Source of the DNA: Mycobacterium gastri
GTDB lineage: Bacteria; Actinomycetota; Actinomycetes; Mycobacteriales; Mycobacteriaceae
Reading direction: 5' to 3'
NCBI RefSeq assembly: GCF_002102175.1
Contig: NZ_LQOX01000096.1
Span: 37,340-101,339 of the forward strand
DNA length: 64,000 nucleotides
In this document: positions 47,285-56,863 of the stretch, one piece after another
How the letters are laid out: every line of letters starts with the position of its first letter
How positions within the stretch are numbered: position 1 is the first letter of the stretch
Notes under the pieces: generated by a model
The model's input: the letters and a program-made list of their open reading frames with translations, nothing else
What the model was told of the DNA's origin: nothing
The model's database searches: none
Made by a program: the position numbers and the translations under genes

Positions 47285-48258
47285 CACAACCCGCTCCCAC
47301 CCAATCCGCGCCCGCGGACTCGGCACGCGAAGCGTTGCTGGGGCTACGTGCCGAGATCGGCAAGGCCGTCGTCGGACAGGACGGTGTGATCAGCGGCCTG
47401 GTGATCGCGCTGCTGTGCCGCGGCCACGTGCTGCTGGAAGGCGTTCCGGGAGTGGCGAAGACGCTGATGGTCCGGGCCATGGCCGCCGCGCTGCAGCTGG
47501 AGTTCAAGCGGGTGCAGTTCACCCCCGACCTGATGCCCGGCGATGTCACCGGTTCGCTGGTCTACGACTCGCACAGCGCCGAGTTCACCTTCCGCCGGGG
47601 CCCGGTGTTCACCAACCTGCTGCTCGCCGACGAGATCAACCGCACGCCGCCCAAAACGCAGGCCGCGCTGCTGGAGGCCATGGAAGAGCGTCAGGTCAGC
47701 GTGGAAGGCCGGGCCAAACTGCTGCCGGACCCGTTCATCGTCGCGGCCACGCAGAACCCGATCGAATACGAGGGCACCTATCAGCTGCCCGAGGCCCAGC
47801 TCGACCGTTTCCTGATGAAACTCAACGTCACGCTGCCGGCCCGCGACTCCGAGATCGCGATCCTGGGCCGGCACGCGCACGGTTTCGACCCGCGCGATCT
47901 GTCCGCGATCAGGCCGGTGGCCGGGGCGGCTGAGCTGGCCGCCGGACGCGAGGCGGTTCGTCAGGTGCTGATCGCCGACGAGGTCCTGGGCTACATCGTC
48001 GACATCGCGGGGGCCACCCGCTCCTCCCCCGCACTGCAATTGGGGGTGTCGCCGCGCGGGGCGACGGCGCTGCTCGGCACCGCCCGGTCGTGGGCGTGGT
48101 TGTCGGGGCGCAACTATGTCACTCCCGACGACGTCAAGGCCATGGCCAGGCCTACGCTGCGGCACCGGATCATGTTGCGTCCGGAAGCCGAGCTGGAAGG
48201 GGCCACGCCCGACGGCGTGCTGGACGGGATACTGGCCTCGGTTCCGGTGCCCCGCTAG
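47281..48258 (+). CDS. moxR2: MoxR-family AAA+ ATPase
   Basis: AAA+ ATPase of 325 residues: Walker A GVPGVAKT at 54-61, Walker B LLLADEIN at 113-120, then sensor and lid regions typical of MoxR. Such proteins are chaperone-like and work with DUF58/VWA partners. Position corresponds to MoxR2 (Rv3692). GTG start overlapping the upstream stop; its TAG overlaps the next GTG. Confidence 0.92.
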   Translation: MTQPAPTQSAPADSAREALLGLRAEIGKAVVGQDGVISGLVIALLCRGHVLLEGVPGVAKTLMVRAMAAALQLEFKRVQFTPDLMPGDVTGSLVYDSHSAEFTFRRGPVFTNLLLADEINRTPPKTQAALLEAMEERQVSVEGRAKLLPDPFIVAATQNPIEYEGTYQLPEAQLDRFLMKLNVTLPARDSEIAILGRHAHGFDPRDLSAIRPVAGAAELAAGREAVRQVLIADEVLGYIVDIAGATRSSPALQLGVSPRGATALLGTARSWAWLSGRNYVTPDDVKAMARPTLRHRIMLRPEAELEGATPDGVLDGILASVPVPR

Positions 48259-49580
48259 TGATCCTGACCGGACGTACCGGACTGCTGGCGCTGATCTGCG
48301 TCCTGCCGATCGCGTTGGCCCCTTGGCCGGCAAGGGCTTTCGTGATCCTGCTGGCACTGCTGTTGACGGCCGTGGTCGTCGACATCGTGGCGGCGGCCAG
48401 CACCCGCAAGTTGCGCTTCACCCGTTCCCCGGACAGCTCGATCCGGCTGGGCCAGCCCGCGGACGCGGGCCTGTCGATCCACAACCAGGGCCGACGCCGG
48501 TTCCGCGGCCAGATCCGCGACGCCTGGCCGCCCAGCGCCCGCGGCGAACCACGCAGCCACCGGGTCAACGTCGGCGGCAGTGAGCGCCAGCAGCTAACGA
48601 CCCAGCTGCGGCCGGTTCGCCGCGGCGACCAGCGCGCGGCCGCTGTCACCGCGAGATCGCTCGGGCCGCTGGGCTTGGCGGGTAGACAGAGTTCGCAGCC
48701 GGTGCCCGGCAAGGTCCGGGTGCTGCCGCCGTTTCTGTCGCGTAAGCACCTGCCGTCGCGGCTGGCCAAACTGCGTGAGATCGACGGCTTGTTGCCGACG
48801 CTGATCCGCGGGCAAGGCACTGAATTCGATTCGCTGCGCGAATACGTCGTCGGCGACGACGTCCGCTCGATCGACTGGCGCGCGACGGCACGTCGCTCCG
48901 ACGTTATGGTGCGCACCTGGCGGCCCGAGCGGGACCGGCGGGTGGTGGTGGTGCTCGACACCGGGCGGATGGCGGCAGGGCGGGTCGGGGTCGACCCGAC
49001 GGCCGCCGATCCCGCCGGATGGCCCCGGCTGGACTGGTCGATGGATGCCGCGCTGCTGTTGGCGGCGCTGGCGTCGCGGGCCGGCGACCATGTCGACTTC
49101 CTGGCCCACGACCGGGTCAGCCGGGCGGCCGTGTTCGGGGCGTCGCGCACCGAACTGCTGGCCCAACTGGTCGACGCGATGGCCCCGCTGCAACCGGCCC
49201 TTATCGAGTCAGATTGGCGGGCAATGATTTCCACCATTCTACGGCGGACCCGGCGCCGGTCGCTGGTGGTGCTGCTGACCGACCTCAACGCCACCGCCCT
49301 GGACGAGGGCCTGCTGCCGGTATTGCCGCAGCTGTCGGCCAAACACCATGTGGTGGTGGCCGCCGTCGCCGACCCGCGCGTCGACCAACTGGCCATCGGG
49401 CGTTCCGACGCCGCCGCGGTGTACGACGCGGCGGCCGCCGAACGCGCCCGCAACGACCGGCGGGCGATCGCGTCGCGACTGCGCCACGGCGGAGTGGACG
49501 TTGTCGACGCGCCGCCCACCGAGATTGCGCCGGCCCTGGCGGATCGTTATCTGGCGATGAAAGCGACCGGCCGGCTTTAG
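48258..49580 (+). CDS. DUF58-domain protein (Rv3693-type)
   Basis: Protein of 440 residues, the same length as Rv3693. Two N-terminal membrane helices (about 6-45) precede a DUF58 domain (EFDSLREYVVGDDVRSIDWRA-type core and a VWA-like fold, VVVLDTGRM). It is the standard partner of MoxR. GTG start at 48258 shares a base with the moxR2 stop. It ends 17 bp from the convergent SpoIIM-type gene. Confidence 0.9.
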   Translation: MILTGRTGLLALICVLPIALAPWPARAFVILLALLLTAVVVDIVAAASTRKLRFTRSPDSSIRLGQPADAGLSIHNQGRRRFRGQIRDAWPPSARGEPRSHRVNVGGSERQQLTTQLRPVRRGDQRAAAVTARSLGPLGLAGRQSSQPVPGKVRVLPPFLSRKHLPSRLAKLREIDGLLPTLIRGQGTEFDSLREYVVGDDVRSIDWRATARRSDVMVRTWRPERDRRVVVVLDTGRMAAGRVGVDPTAADPAGWPRLDWSMDAALLLAALASRAGDHVDFLAHDRVSRAAVFGASRTELLAQLVDAMAPLQPALIESDWRAMISTILRRTRRRSLVVLLTDLNATALDEGLLPVLPQLSAKHHVVVAAVADPRVDQLAIGRSDAAAVYDAAAAERARNDRRAIASRLRHGGVDVVDAPPTEIAPALADRYLAMKATGRL

Positions 49581-49597
49581 TTTTCGGCGGCCCGCGC

Positions 49598-50590
49598 TCA
49601 GCCGGTGGGCACCACGTCGGGAGCGTCCTCGATGTCGCCGGTTTCCCCGGCCTCGGCGGCGCGACGGCCGAAGTAGACGATGTAGAACACGAACGCGGCC
49701 TCGGCGAGGAGGCCGATGGCGATCCGGACGAAGGTCGGCAACGGTGACGGCGTCACCATCGCTTCGATCAGCCCGGACACCAGCAGCACCCCCACCAGAC
49801 CCACGGCCACCGACACCACGCCGCGGCCCTGCTCGGCCAGCACTTGTCCGCGCGGCCGGTCACCGGGCGCGATCACCGACCACCCCAGCCGCATCCCGGT
49901 TGCCGCGGCCAGGAACACCGCCGTCAGCTCGAGCAGCCCGTGCGGAATCAGCAGGCCCAGCAGCAGGCCACCCCGGCCGGCCTGGAACATCAAGCCGGCG
50001 ATCACTCCGACGTTGGCCGCGTTCTGGAAAAGCACCAGCGGTATCGGCAGGCCCAGCACGACCGACATCGCGATGCACTTGGCCGCCACCCAGGAATTGT
50101 TCACCCAGACCTGCAGCGCGAACGACGTTGCCGGGTGCTCGCTGTAATACGACTCGACATCGTGGTTGACCAATTCGTTGATCTCGGTGGGAGTTCCGAT
50201 GACCGACTGCACTTCCGGACTGCCGGCCACCCAGAACGCGATGAGCACCGCGACGGCGAAGAACGCCACCGCCGTCGCCAACCACCAGCGCCCGGCGCGG
50301 TAGGCGACGACCGGGAAGGACACCGTCCAGAACCGGACGAAGGTACTAGTCAGCGGCGCGTGCGCGCCGGTGACCGCGGCCCGCGCGCGGGCGACCAGAC
50401 TCGATAACCGGCCGATCAGCAGCGAATCCGACGACACCGACCGCAGCATCGACAGGTGCGTGGATACGCGCTGGTAGAGCTCGACGAGCTCGTCGACCTC
50501 GGCACCGGTCAGTGAGCGACGCTTTTTGACCAACTGGTCGAGGCGATCCCAGGTGCCGCGGTGGGTCAGCAAGAACGCGTCGACGTCCAC
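49598..50590 (-). CDS. SpoIIM-family membrane protein (Rv3694c-type)
   Basis: Protein of 330 residues. A helical N-terminal region (MDVDAFLLTHRGTWDRLDQLVKK) is followed by about five membrane segments of the stage II sporulation protein M family, here in a non-sporulating genus. These genes commonly neighbour RDD and MoxR/DUF58 genes, suggesting one membrane system. It diverges from the RDD gene with 63 bp between. Confidence 0.88.
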   Translation of the reverse strand: MDVDAFLLTHRGTWDRLDQLVKKRRSLTGAEVDELVELYQRVSTHLSMLRSVSSDSLLIGRLSSLVARARAAVTGAHAPLTSTFVRFWTVSFPVVAYRAGRWWLATAVAFFAVAVLIAFWVAGSPEVQSVIGTPTEINELVNHDVESYYSEHPATSFALQVWVNNSWVAAKCIAMSVVLGLPIPLVLFQNAANVGVIAGLMFQAGRGGLLLGLLIPHGLLELTAVFLAAATGMRLGWSVIAPGDRPRGQVLAEQGRGVVSVAVGLVGVLLVSGLIEAMVTPSPLPTFVRIAIGLLAEAAFVFYIVYFGRRAAEAGETGDIEDAPDVVPTG

Positions 50591-50653
50591 CTGCGCAGCG
50601 TACCCAACCGAGTGCGGCAGGCAGCCGTCCGCAAACCTGTAGCGTTCCGGGGT

Positions 50654-51550
50654 ATGTCGGAGGTGGTGACCGGGGACGCCGTGGTGCTCGATGTGCAGAT
50701 CGCCCAGCTGCCGGTGCGTGCGGTGAGCGCGATCATCGACATGACGGTGATCTTCATCGGCTACCTACTCGGGCTGATGCTGTGGGCGGCCGCGTTGAGT
50801 CAGTTGGACGAGGCGCTGACCATTGCGTTCCTGATCATGTTCACGGTGCTGGCGTTCGTCGGCTACCCGGTGGCCATCGAGACCGCGACGCGGGGCCGGT
50901 CGGTGGGCAAGATCGTGATGGGCCTGCGGGTGGTATCCGACGACGGTGGCCCGGAGCGCTTCCGCCAGGCGCTGTTTCGGGCGCTGGCCTCGGTGGTAGA
51001 GATCTGGATGCTGATGGGCAGCCCGGCAGTGATCTGCAGCATGGTGTCGCCGAAAGGCAAGCGCGTGGGCGACATGTTCGCCGGCACCATCGTCGTCAGC
51101 GAGCGCGCGCCGCGCCTGGGGCCGCCGCCGGCCATGCCGCCGTCGCTGGCCTGGTGGGCGTCGTCGCTGCAGCTGTCCGGGCTCACCGCCGGCCAGGCCG
51201 AAGTCGCGCGCCAATTCCTTTCCCGGGCAACGCAATTGGATCCGCGGTTGCGTGAGCAGATGGCGTACCGGATTGCCGCCGAGGTGTTCTCCCGGGTCGC
51301 CCCGCCGCCCCCGCCGGGCGTTCCGCCGCGGCTGGCGCTGGCCGCGGTGCTTGCCGAGCGGCACCGCCGCGAGTTGGCACGGCTGCGTCCGGCTATGGGC
51401 CCGGCTATGGGACCGCAGGGTGGTCCGTACGCTGCGGCGCCGTGGCCCGCCCAGCCACCGATGTACCCGCCGCCGCAGGCGATTCCGTGGCCGGAGCCCG
51501 ACGTGCCGCCGCAAACCCCGCCGCCCGGCGGCTTCTCGCCGCCGAGCTAG
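50654..51550 (+). CDS. RDD-family membrane protein (Rv3695-type)
   Basis: Protein of 298 residues. An RDD domain with two to three helices (AIIDMTVIFIGYLL, RSVGKIVMGLRVV) is followed by a long proline-rich cytoplasmic tail. The transport role of RDD proteins is not settled. The ATG at 50654 is the start that fits the family; the frame is open further upstream without similarity. Confidence 0.85.
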   Translation: MSEVVTGDAVVLDVQIAQLPVRAVSAIIDMTVIFIGYLLGLMLWAAALSQLDEALTIAFLIMFTVLAFVGYPVAIETATRGRSVGKIVMGLRVVSDDGGPERFRQALFRALASVVEIWMLMGSPAVICSMVSPKGKRVGDMFAGTIVVSERAPRLGPPPAMPPSLAWWASSLQLSGLTAGQAEVARQFLSRATQLDPRLREQMAYRIAAEVFSRVAPPPPPGVPPRLALAAVLAERHRRELARLRPAMGPAMGPQGGPYAAAPWPAQPPMYPPPQAIPWPEPDVPPQTPPPGGFSPPS

Positions 51551-51922
51551 CTACTGCGCGACCGTCGCAGCCAGGATGGCGACGTCGGCAACCAATAGCG
51601 CCACGCCGAGCAGCGGAACCGCGATGCCGAACCGGAGCTTGGCGGTGAACACCGAGACGACGATGACCAACAGGGCCACCACCGGCGCGCCGTAGAACAA
51701 GACACCGAAGTCGATCCCGGCGCCCAGGTTGGGGCAGCGGCTTTCACTACAGGCATCGGTGCTCATCACCGCGCCCAGAGCGAACAACATCACGATCGCG
51801 GCACCCGGCACCGTCAGCAGCGCGAGCACCCAGGTGACCCATAAGCGGGCCTGGCCGCTGCCCTGCATCGCATCGGCTACGCCACTGGGACGCGTCTCCG
51901 TCAGGCGATTTCTGCCGTTCAT
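51551..51922 (-). CDS. Small multi-pass membrane protein
   Basis: Protein of about 123 residues with three to four hydrophobic segments and a Cys pair in DACSESRCPN between the first two. The start could be ATG 51922 (MNGRNRLTE), which fits the expected soluble N-terminus, or farther upstream (51970 or 51991). It is divergent from padR across the palindrome at 51990, so it is a likely PadR target. Family unknown to me. Confidence 0.7.
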   Translation of the reverse strand: MNGRNRLTETRPSGVADAMQGSGQARLWVTWVLALLTVPGAAIVMLFALGAVMSTDACSESRCPNLGAGIDFGVLFYGAPVVALLVIVVSVFTAKLRFGIAVPLLGVALLVADVAILAATVAQ

Positions 51923-51989
51923 GACCTCAGTGGCTACCCAGGCAATGCCAACCGCAAACCCGAAGTTCATCGTTGCATCGCGTTCTGTC

Positions 51990-52001
51990 ACGATATATCG
52001 T
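51990..52001. promoter_or_regulatory. Palindrome ACGATATATCGT, probable PadR operator
   Basis: A perfect 12-bp AT-rich palindrome in a GC-rich context between the divergent membrane-protein and padR genes, 56 bp before the padR ATG. PadR regulators commonly bind such ATAT-centred palindromes and repress themselves and a divergent membrane gene. Confidence 0.65.
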
Positions 52002-52056
52002 TATTGTATCAGCGCAGCTTTCAGCGCCGCTTTCGACAGACAGATAGGCAACAGAC

Positions 52057-52761
52057 ATGGACAACCTCTTCACTGCGCCCGGCGGGCCATTCGGCGCTCG
52101 GCCCGGATTCGGCTTCGGCCCCGGCCCCGCTCTGGGGCTGCCGCCCGCACAACGGCGCGCGCTGCACAGCGCCAGGCGGCAGGCCCGACGGGAATTCTTC
52201 GCAAACCTGCGCGACCACGCCGGCGAACACGACGGACCGCTGGGCTTCGGCCCCGGTTTCGGCCCCGGGTTCGGTTTCGGCTTCGGCCCCGGCGGCTGGC
52301 GTAGCGGCGGACGCGGCCGCGGCCGTGGCCGCCGCGGTGACATCCGGGCGGCCATCCTGGTGCTGCTGAGCGAGCGGCCGATGCACGGCTACGAGATGAT
52401 CCAGCAGATCGCCGAGCGCAGCAATGACCTGTGGCGTCCCAGCCCCGGCTCGGTGTACCCGACGCTGCAGCTACTCGACGACGAGGGCCTGATCACCGCC
52501 GGCGCGTCCGACGGCAGCAAGAAGCTCTTCGAGCTGACCGACGAGGGCCGGGCGGCCGCCGAGAAGATCGACACCCCGCCGTGGGAGGAGATCGCCGACG
52601 GCGTCGCACCCGGACACCTCGAATTACGCCGGGCCATGGGCCAGCTGCTCGGCGCGGTCATGCAAGCAGCGCATGCCGCCGGCGCCGAGCAGCAGCAACG
52701 CATCGTCGACATCCTCAACAACGCACGCCGCGAGATCTACGGAATTCTCGGCGAGGACTGA
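52057..52761 (+). CDS. PadR-family transcriptional regulator
   Basis: Protein of 234 residues. A disordered N-terminal ~90 residues rich in Gly-Phe-Gly-Pro repeats precede a PadR winged helix (about 95-165; AILVLLSERPMHGYEMIQ, PSPGSVYPTLQLLDDEGLI) and a C-terminal dimerisation helix. The Gly/Phe-rich leader is unusual for the family's DNA-binding core but is seen in some actinobacterial members. The downstream gap to 53037 shows no gene. Confidence 0.88.
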   Translation: MDNLFTAPGGPFGARPGFGFGPGPALGLPPAQRRALHSARRQARREFFANLRDHAGEHDGPLGFGPGFGPGFGFGFGPGGWRSGGRGRGRGRRGDIRAAILVLLSERPMHGYEMIQQIAERSNDLWRPSPGSVYPTLQLLDDEGLITAGASDGSKKLFELTDEGRAAAEKIDTPPWEEIADGVAPGHLELRRAMGQLLGAVMQAAHAAGAEQQQRIVDILNNARREIYGILGED

Positions 52762-53037
52762 CCGGTCTTGGTGGTTGGCGAGTCGGCGTCGGCGCCATCG
52801 CCGAGGCTGGTTTCGTCCTACCGACGTGGTCCCCAACCGTTGAGCCGCCGTGTCGCCCGGTCCGCCATGGTGCTGTTCCAAATCCGATAGCACATGCGCT
52901 AGCGCAATCGGAGACCACATATGACCAACGCCGTGGTGCTGGTGCGGCTGGGGTGGCGCGAGAAGTGTGCGAAGTCCGGCCGAAAGCTAACGCCGAATCG
53001 CCGGACACACCACAACGACCACCACCACCGGACAGAG

Positions 53038-54570
53038 TTACGACACGTCGACCCAATCCAGGGTCCGCTGCACCGCCTTGCGCCAGCCCGCATATCCGGC
53101 GGCGCGCTGCTCGTCGGTCCACTGCGGCGTCCAGCGCTTGTCCTCCTGCCAATTGGCCCGCAGGTCCGACGGGTCCGCCCAGAACCCCACCGCCAAACCC
53201 GCCGCATAGGCCGCGCCCAACGCGGTGGTTTCGGCGACGACCGGACGCACCACGTCCACGCCGAGCACGTCGGCCTGGATCTGCATGCACAAGTCGTTGC
53301 TGGTGATGCCGCCGTCGACCTTCAAAACCTCAAGGCGCACACCGGAATCGGCTTCCATGGCGTCGACCACGTCACGGCTCTGGTAGCAGATGGCCTCCAG
53401 CGTCGCGCGGGCCAGATGCGCGTTGGTGTTGAATCGCGACAGCCCCACGATCGCGCCGCGGGCATCGGATCGCCAATACGGAGCGAACAATCCGGAGAAG
53501 GCCGGCACGAAATACACCCCGCCATTGTCGGGAACCTGACGAGCCAGCGACTCGCTTTGTGCCGCACCGCTGATGATGCCGAGCTGATCGCGCAGCCACT
53601 GCACCGCCGAACCGGTGACCGCGATCGAACCCTCAAGCGCGTAAACGGGTTTGGCGTCGCCGAACTGGTAGCACACCGTGGTCAGCAGGCCGTTCTGCGA
53701 TCGCACGATAGTCTCGCCGGTGTTGAGCAGCAGGAAATTGCCGGTGCCGTAGGTGTTTTTGGCCTCTCCCACGTCCAGGCACACCTGACCGACCATGGCC
53801 GCATGCTGGTCGCCGAGCACACCGGTGATCGGCACCTCACCGCCCACCGGCCCGGTGTCCAGCGTGACGCCGTACGGCTGCAGCGGTGACGACGGCTCGA
53901 TGGCCGGCAGCATCGCGCGCGGGATGTTGAAGAACGACAGCAGTTCGTCGTCCCAGTCCAGCGTCTCCAAGTTCATCAGCATGGTCCGGCTGGCGTTGGT
54001 CACGTCGGTGACGTGCACCCCGCCGCGCGGACCGCCGGTCAGATTCCACAACACCCAGCTGTCCGGGGTGCCGAACAACGCGTCGCCGCGTTCGGCGGCG
54101 TCGCGCACCCCGTCGACGTTGTCCAGGATCCACTGCAGCTTCCCGCCGGAGAAGTAGGTCGCCGGCGGCAACCCCGCCTTGCGGCGGATCACCTCACCGC
54201 GGCCGTCGCGCTCCAGTGCCGCCGCGATGCGGTCGGTGCGGGTGTCCTGCCAGACGATCGCGTTGTAGTAGGGCCGGCCGGTGTGCTTGTTCCACACCAG
54301 AGTGGTCTCTCGTTGATTGGTAATACCCAGTGCCGCAATGTCTTTGGACGACAGATCAGCCGCGTTGAGCACCGACATCAGCACCGAGGCGGTGCGCTCC
54401 CAGATCTCCACCGGATTGTGCTCGACCCACCCGGCGCGGGGCAGGATCTGCTCGTGCTCGAGCTGGTGCCGGGCCACCTCGGCGCCCCGATGATCGAAGA
54501 TCATGCAGCGGGTGCTGGTGGTGCCCTGATCGATGGCAGCTACGAACTCTGAGGACTCGGCCAACTGCAC
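53038..54570 (-). CDS. glpK: Glycerol kinase
   Basis: FGGY-family kinase of 510 residues phosphorylating glycerol to glycerol-3-phosphate. Typical motifs: [10 protein letters not shown] at the N-terminus, ITNQRETT, and [22 protein letters not shown] near the C-terminus. The start is the GTG at 54570. M. tuberculosis GlpK shows drug-tolerance phase variation by slippage in a seven-base tract around codons 189-191; here the matching codons read CGC GGC GGG, with no such tract. Confidence 0.96.
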   Translation of the reverse strand: MQLAESSEFVAAIDQGTTSTRCMIFDHRGAEVARHQLEHEQILPRAGWVEHNPVEIWERTASVLMSVLNAADLSSKDIAALGITNQRETTLVWNKHTGRPYYNAIVWQDTRTDRIAAALERDGRGEVIRRKAGLPPATYFSGGKLQWILDNVDGVRDAAERGDALFGTPDSWVLWNLTGGPRGGVHVTDVTNASRTMLMNLETLDWDDELLSFFNIPRAMLPAIEPSSPLQPYGVTLDTGPVGGEVPITGVLGDQHAAMVGQVCLDVGEAKNTYGTGNFLLLNTGETIVRSQNGLLTTVCYQFGDAKPVYALEGSIAVTGSAVQWLRDQLGIISGAAQSESLARQVPDNGGVYFVPAFSGLFAPYWRSDARGAIVGLSRFNTNAHLARATLEAICYQSRDVVDAMEADSGVRLEVLKVDGGITSNDLCMQIQADVLGVDVVRPVVAETTALGAAYAAGLAVGFWADPSDLRANWQEDKRWTPQWTDEQRAAGYAGWRKAVQRTLDWVDVS

Positions 54571-54679
54571 TCCTAAACGTGACGTCGCACACTGGGGTTA
54601 ATCGTCCATGATGGGTACCGATCCGCGGCTACCCGGGTCGCACTTGCGCGGCGGGCGCTAAACCGGTTGCATCGGCGTT

Positions 54680-56152
54680 GTGGGCGAAGAGGTCAAGCGC
54701 ACCACGTATGACCGCACACACCGGCGGGAATACCGGCGCAAGGTGCAAATCTGTCTGGACGTCTTCGAGACGATGCTTTCCCAGTACAGCTTCGATTCCG
54801 ACCTGCCGCTCACCGGGATGGAAATCGAATGCAACCTTGTCGACGGCGACTACCAGCCCGCCATGACGAATCGTTCGGTGCTGGACGCGATCGGCGATCC
54901 GGCCTACCAGACCGAATTGGGCGCCTACAACATCGAATTCAATGTGCCGCCGCGACTGCTGTCCGGGCGTACCGGCCTGGACCTGGAACGGGACGTGCGG
55001 GCCAGCCTCAATGACGCCGAGCGGAAGGCCGGTTCCGACGGCGCCCACATCGTGATGATCGGCATCCTGCCCACGCTGATGCCCGAGCATCTGACCGAGG
55101 GCTGGATGAGCGAATCCACCCGCTACGTCGCGCTGAACGAATCGATCTTCGACGCCCGCGGTGAGGACATCCCCATCAATATCTCCGGCCCGGAGCCGTT
55201 GAGCTGGCAGGCCGCCTCGATCGCCCCCGAATCAGCTTGCACCAGTGTGCAATTGCATCTGCAGCTGGCTCCTGCCGATTTCGCCGCCCACTGGAACGCG
55301 GCCCAGGTGCTGGCCGGCCCACAGCTTGCGCTGGGCGCGAACTCCCCCTACTTCTTCGGCCACCGGCTGTGGGCCGAAACCCGCATCGAACTGTTCGCCC
55401 AATCCACCGACACCCGGCCGGAGGAACTGAAGACCCAGGGCGTGCGACCGCGGGTGTGGTTCGGCGAGCGGTGGATCGGCTCCATCCTGGACCTGTTCAA
55501 GGAGAACGTCCGCTACTTCCCGTCGCTGCTGCCGGAGGTGTCCGACGAGGATCCGGTCGCCGAGCTCGCGGCCGGACGGGTCCCGCAGCTCGCCGAATTG
55601 CGCTTGCACAACGGCACGGTGTACCGGTGGAACCGGCCGGTGTATGACGTGGTGGACGGACGGCCGCATCTGCGGCTGGAGAATCGGGTGTTACCGGCCG
55701 GGCCGACCGTCCTGGACATGCTGGCCAATTCGGCGTTCTATTACGGCGCGCTGCGCAGCCTGGCCGAAGCCGAGCAGCCGCCCTGGACCCAGATGAGTTT
55801 CGCTGACGCACAAGCGAATTTCTTCGCGGCAGCCCGCCACGGCATCGATGCCCGGATGCATTGGCCGGGCCTGGGCGAGGTGACGACGCGGGAGTTGGTG
55901 TTGACCACGTTGCTGCCGATGGCTCACGAGGGACTGCGGCGCTGGGGTGTCGACGCCGAGGTGCGTGACCGGTTCCTGGGGGTCATCGAGGGCCGGGCCG
56001 GCGTCGGCCGCAACGGCGCCACCTGGCAGGTTTCCACCGTGCGCGCTCTGCAGGAGGACGGCCTGGACCGGCGCGCGGCATTGGCGCAGATGCTGCGCCG
56101 CTACTGCGAGCACATGCACGCCAACGAGCCGGTCCACACCTGGGGTGAGTAG
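54680..56152 (+). CDS. Glutamate-cysteine ligase (GCS2)-family protein (Rv3698-type)
   Basis: Protein of 490 residues of the GCS2 carboxylate-amine ligase superfamily, with the metal/ATP region GMEIECNLVD near residue 50 and YNIEFNVPPR. It resembles Rv3698. It is distinct from EgtA, encoded nearby on the other strand. Substrates are unknown; a role linked to low-molecular-weight thiols is only suggested by context. Start GTG at 54680. Confidence 0.85.
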   Translation: MGEEVKRTTYDRTHRREYRRKVQICLDVFETMLSQYSFDSDLPLTGMEIECNLVDGDYQPAMTNRSVLDAIGDPAYQTELGAYNIEFNVPPRLLSGRTGLDLERDVRASLNDAERKAGSDGAHIVMIGILPTLMPEHLTEGWMSESTRYVALNESIFDARGEDIPINISGPEPLSWQAASIAPESACTSVQLHLQLAPADFAAHWNAAQVLAGPQLALGANSPYFFGHRLWAETRIELFAQSTDTRPEELKTQGVRPRVWFGERWIGSILDLFKENVRYFPSLLPEVSDEDPVAELAAGRVPQLAELRLHNGTVYRWNRPVYDVVDGRPHLRLENRVLPAGPTVLDMLANSAFYYGALRSLAEAEQPPWTQMSFADAQANFFAAARHGIDARMHWPGLGEVTTRELVLTTLLPMAHEGLRRWGVDAEVRDRFLGVIEGRAGVGRNGATWQVSTVRALQEDGLDRRAALAQMLRRYCEHMHANEPVHTWGE

Positions 56153-56162
56153 GTTGGAAGCC

Positions 56163-56852
56163 ATGACTTCTGAGGTAATGGACTGGGATGGCGCATACCG
56201 GGAGCAGGGCGTATTCGAGGGCCCGCCGCCGTGGAATATCGGTGAACCGCAGCCGGAATTCGCGGCGTTGATCGCCGCCGGGAAAGTCCGCAGCGATGTG
56301 CTCGACGCCGGATGCGGGTTCGCCGAATTGTCGCTGGCATTGGCCGCCGAGGGCTACACCGCGGTGGGCATCGACATCACCCCGACCGCCGTCGCGGCAG
56401 CCACCCAGGCCGCCCAAGAGCGGGGGCTGAGCACGGCCAGCTTCGTGCAGGCCGACATCACCGACTTCGCCGGCTATCCGGCCGGCTCCGAGGGCCGGTT
56501 TGCCACGGTGCTGGACTCCACGCTGTTTCATTCGCTGCCGGTGGAGGGTCGCGACGGCTACCTGCGCTCGGTGCATCGCGCGGCGGCGCCGGGCGCCGGT
56601 TACTACGTGCTGGTGTTCGCCAAGGGGGCGTTTCCGGCCGAATTCGAAGCCAGACCCAACGAGGTCGACGAGGACGAGTTGCGGGACGCGGTGAGCAAGT
56701 ACTGGGAGATCGACGAGATCCGGCCCGCGTTTATCCATGTCAATGTGCCGCAGGTTCCCGGAGCGCCGTTTGAAATGCCGCCGCACCCGCGCGACGAGAA
56801 GGGCCGGATGATGCTGCCGGCCTATTTGCTGAGTGCGCGCAAGGCCGGCTGA
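56163..56852 (+). CDS. SAM-dependent methyltransferase (Rv3699-type)
   Basis: Class I methyltransferase of 229 residues with SAM motif I VLDAGCGFAEL and acidic loop VGIDIT. It resembles thiopurine-type/unassigned methyltransferases. It follows the GCS2-family gene by 10 bp, so the two are probably co-transcribed. Its end is 11 bp from the convergent egtE stop. Substrate unknown. Confidence 0.88.
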   Translation: MTSEVMDWDGAYREQGVFEGPPPWNIGEPQPEFAALIAAGKVRSDVLDAGCGFAELSLALAAEGYTAVGIDITPTAVAAATQAAQERGLSTASFVQADITDFAGYPAGSEGRFATVLDSTLFHSLPVEGRDGYLRSVHRAAAPGAGYYVLVFAKGAFPAEFEARPNEVDEDELRDAVSKYWEIDEIRPAFIHVNVPQVPGAPFEMPPHPRDEKGRMMLPAYLLSARKAG

Positions 56853-56863
56853 TCCGGCACGCC

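Noticed and set aside
49598..50590. Sporulation locus because of the SpoIIM-like protein
   Set aside because: SpoIIM-family membrane proteins are widespread in non-sporulating actinobacteria, usually with RDD and MoxR genes as here.
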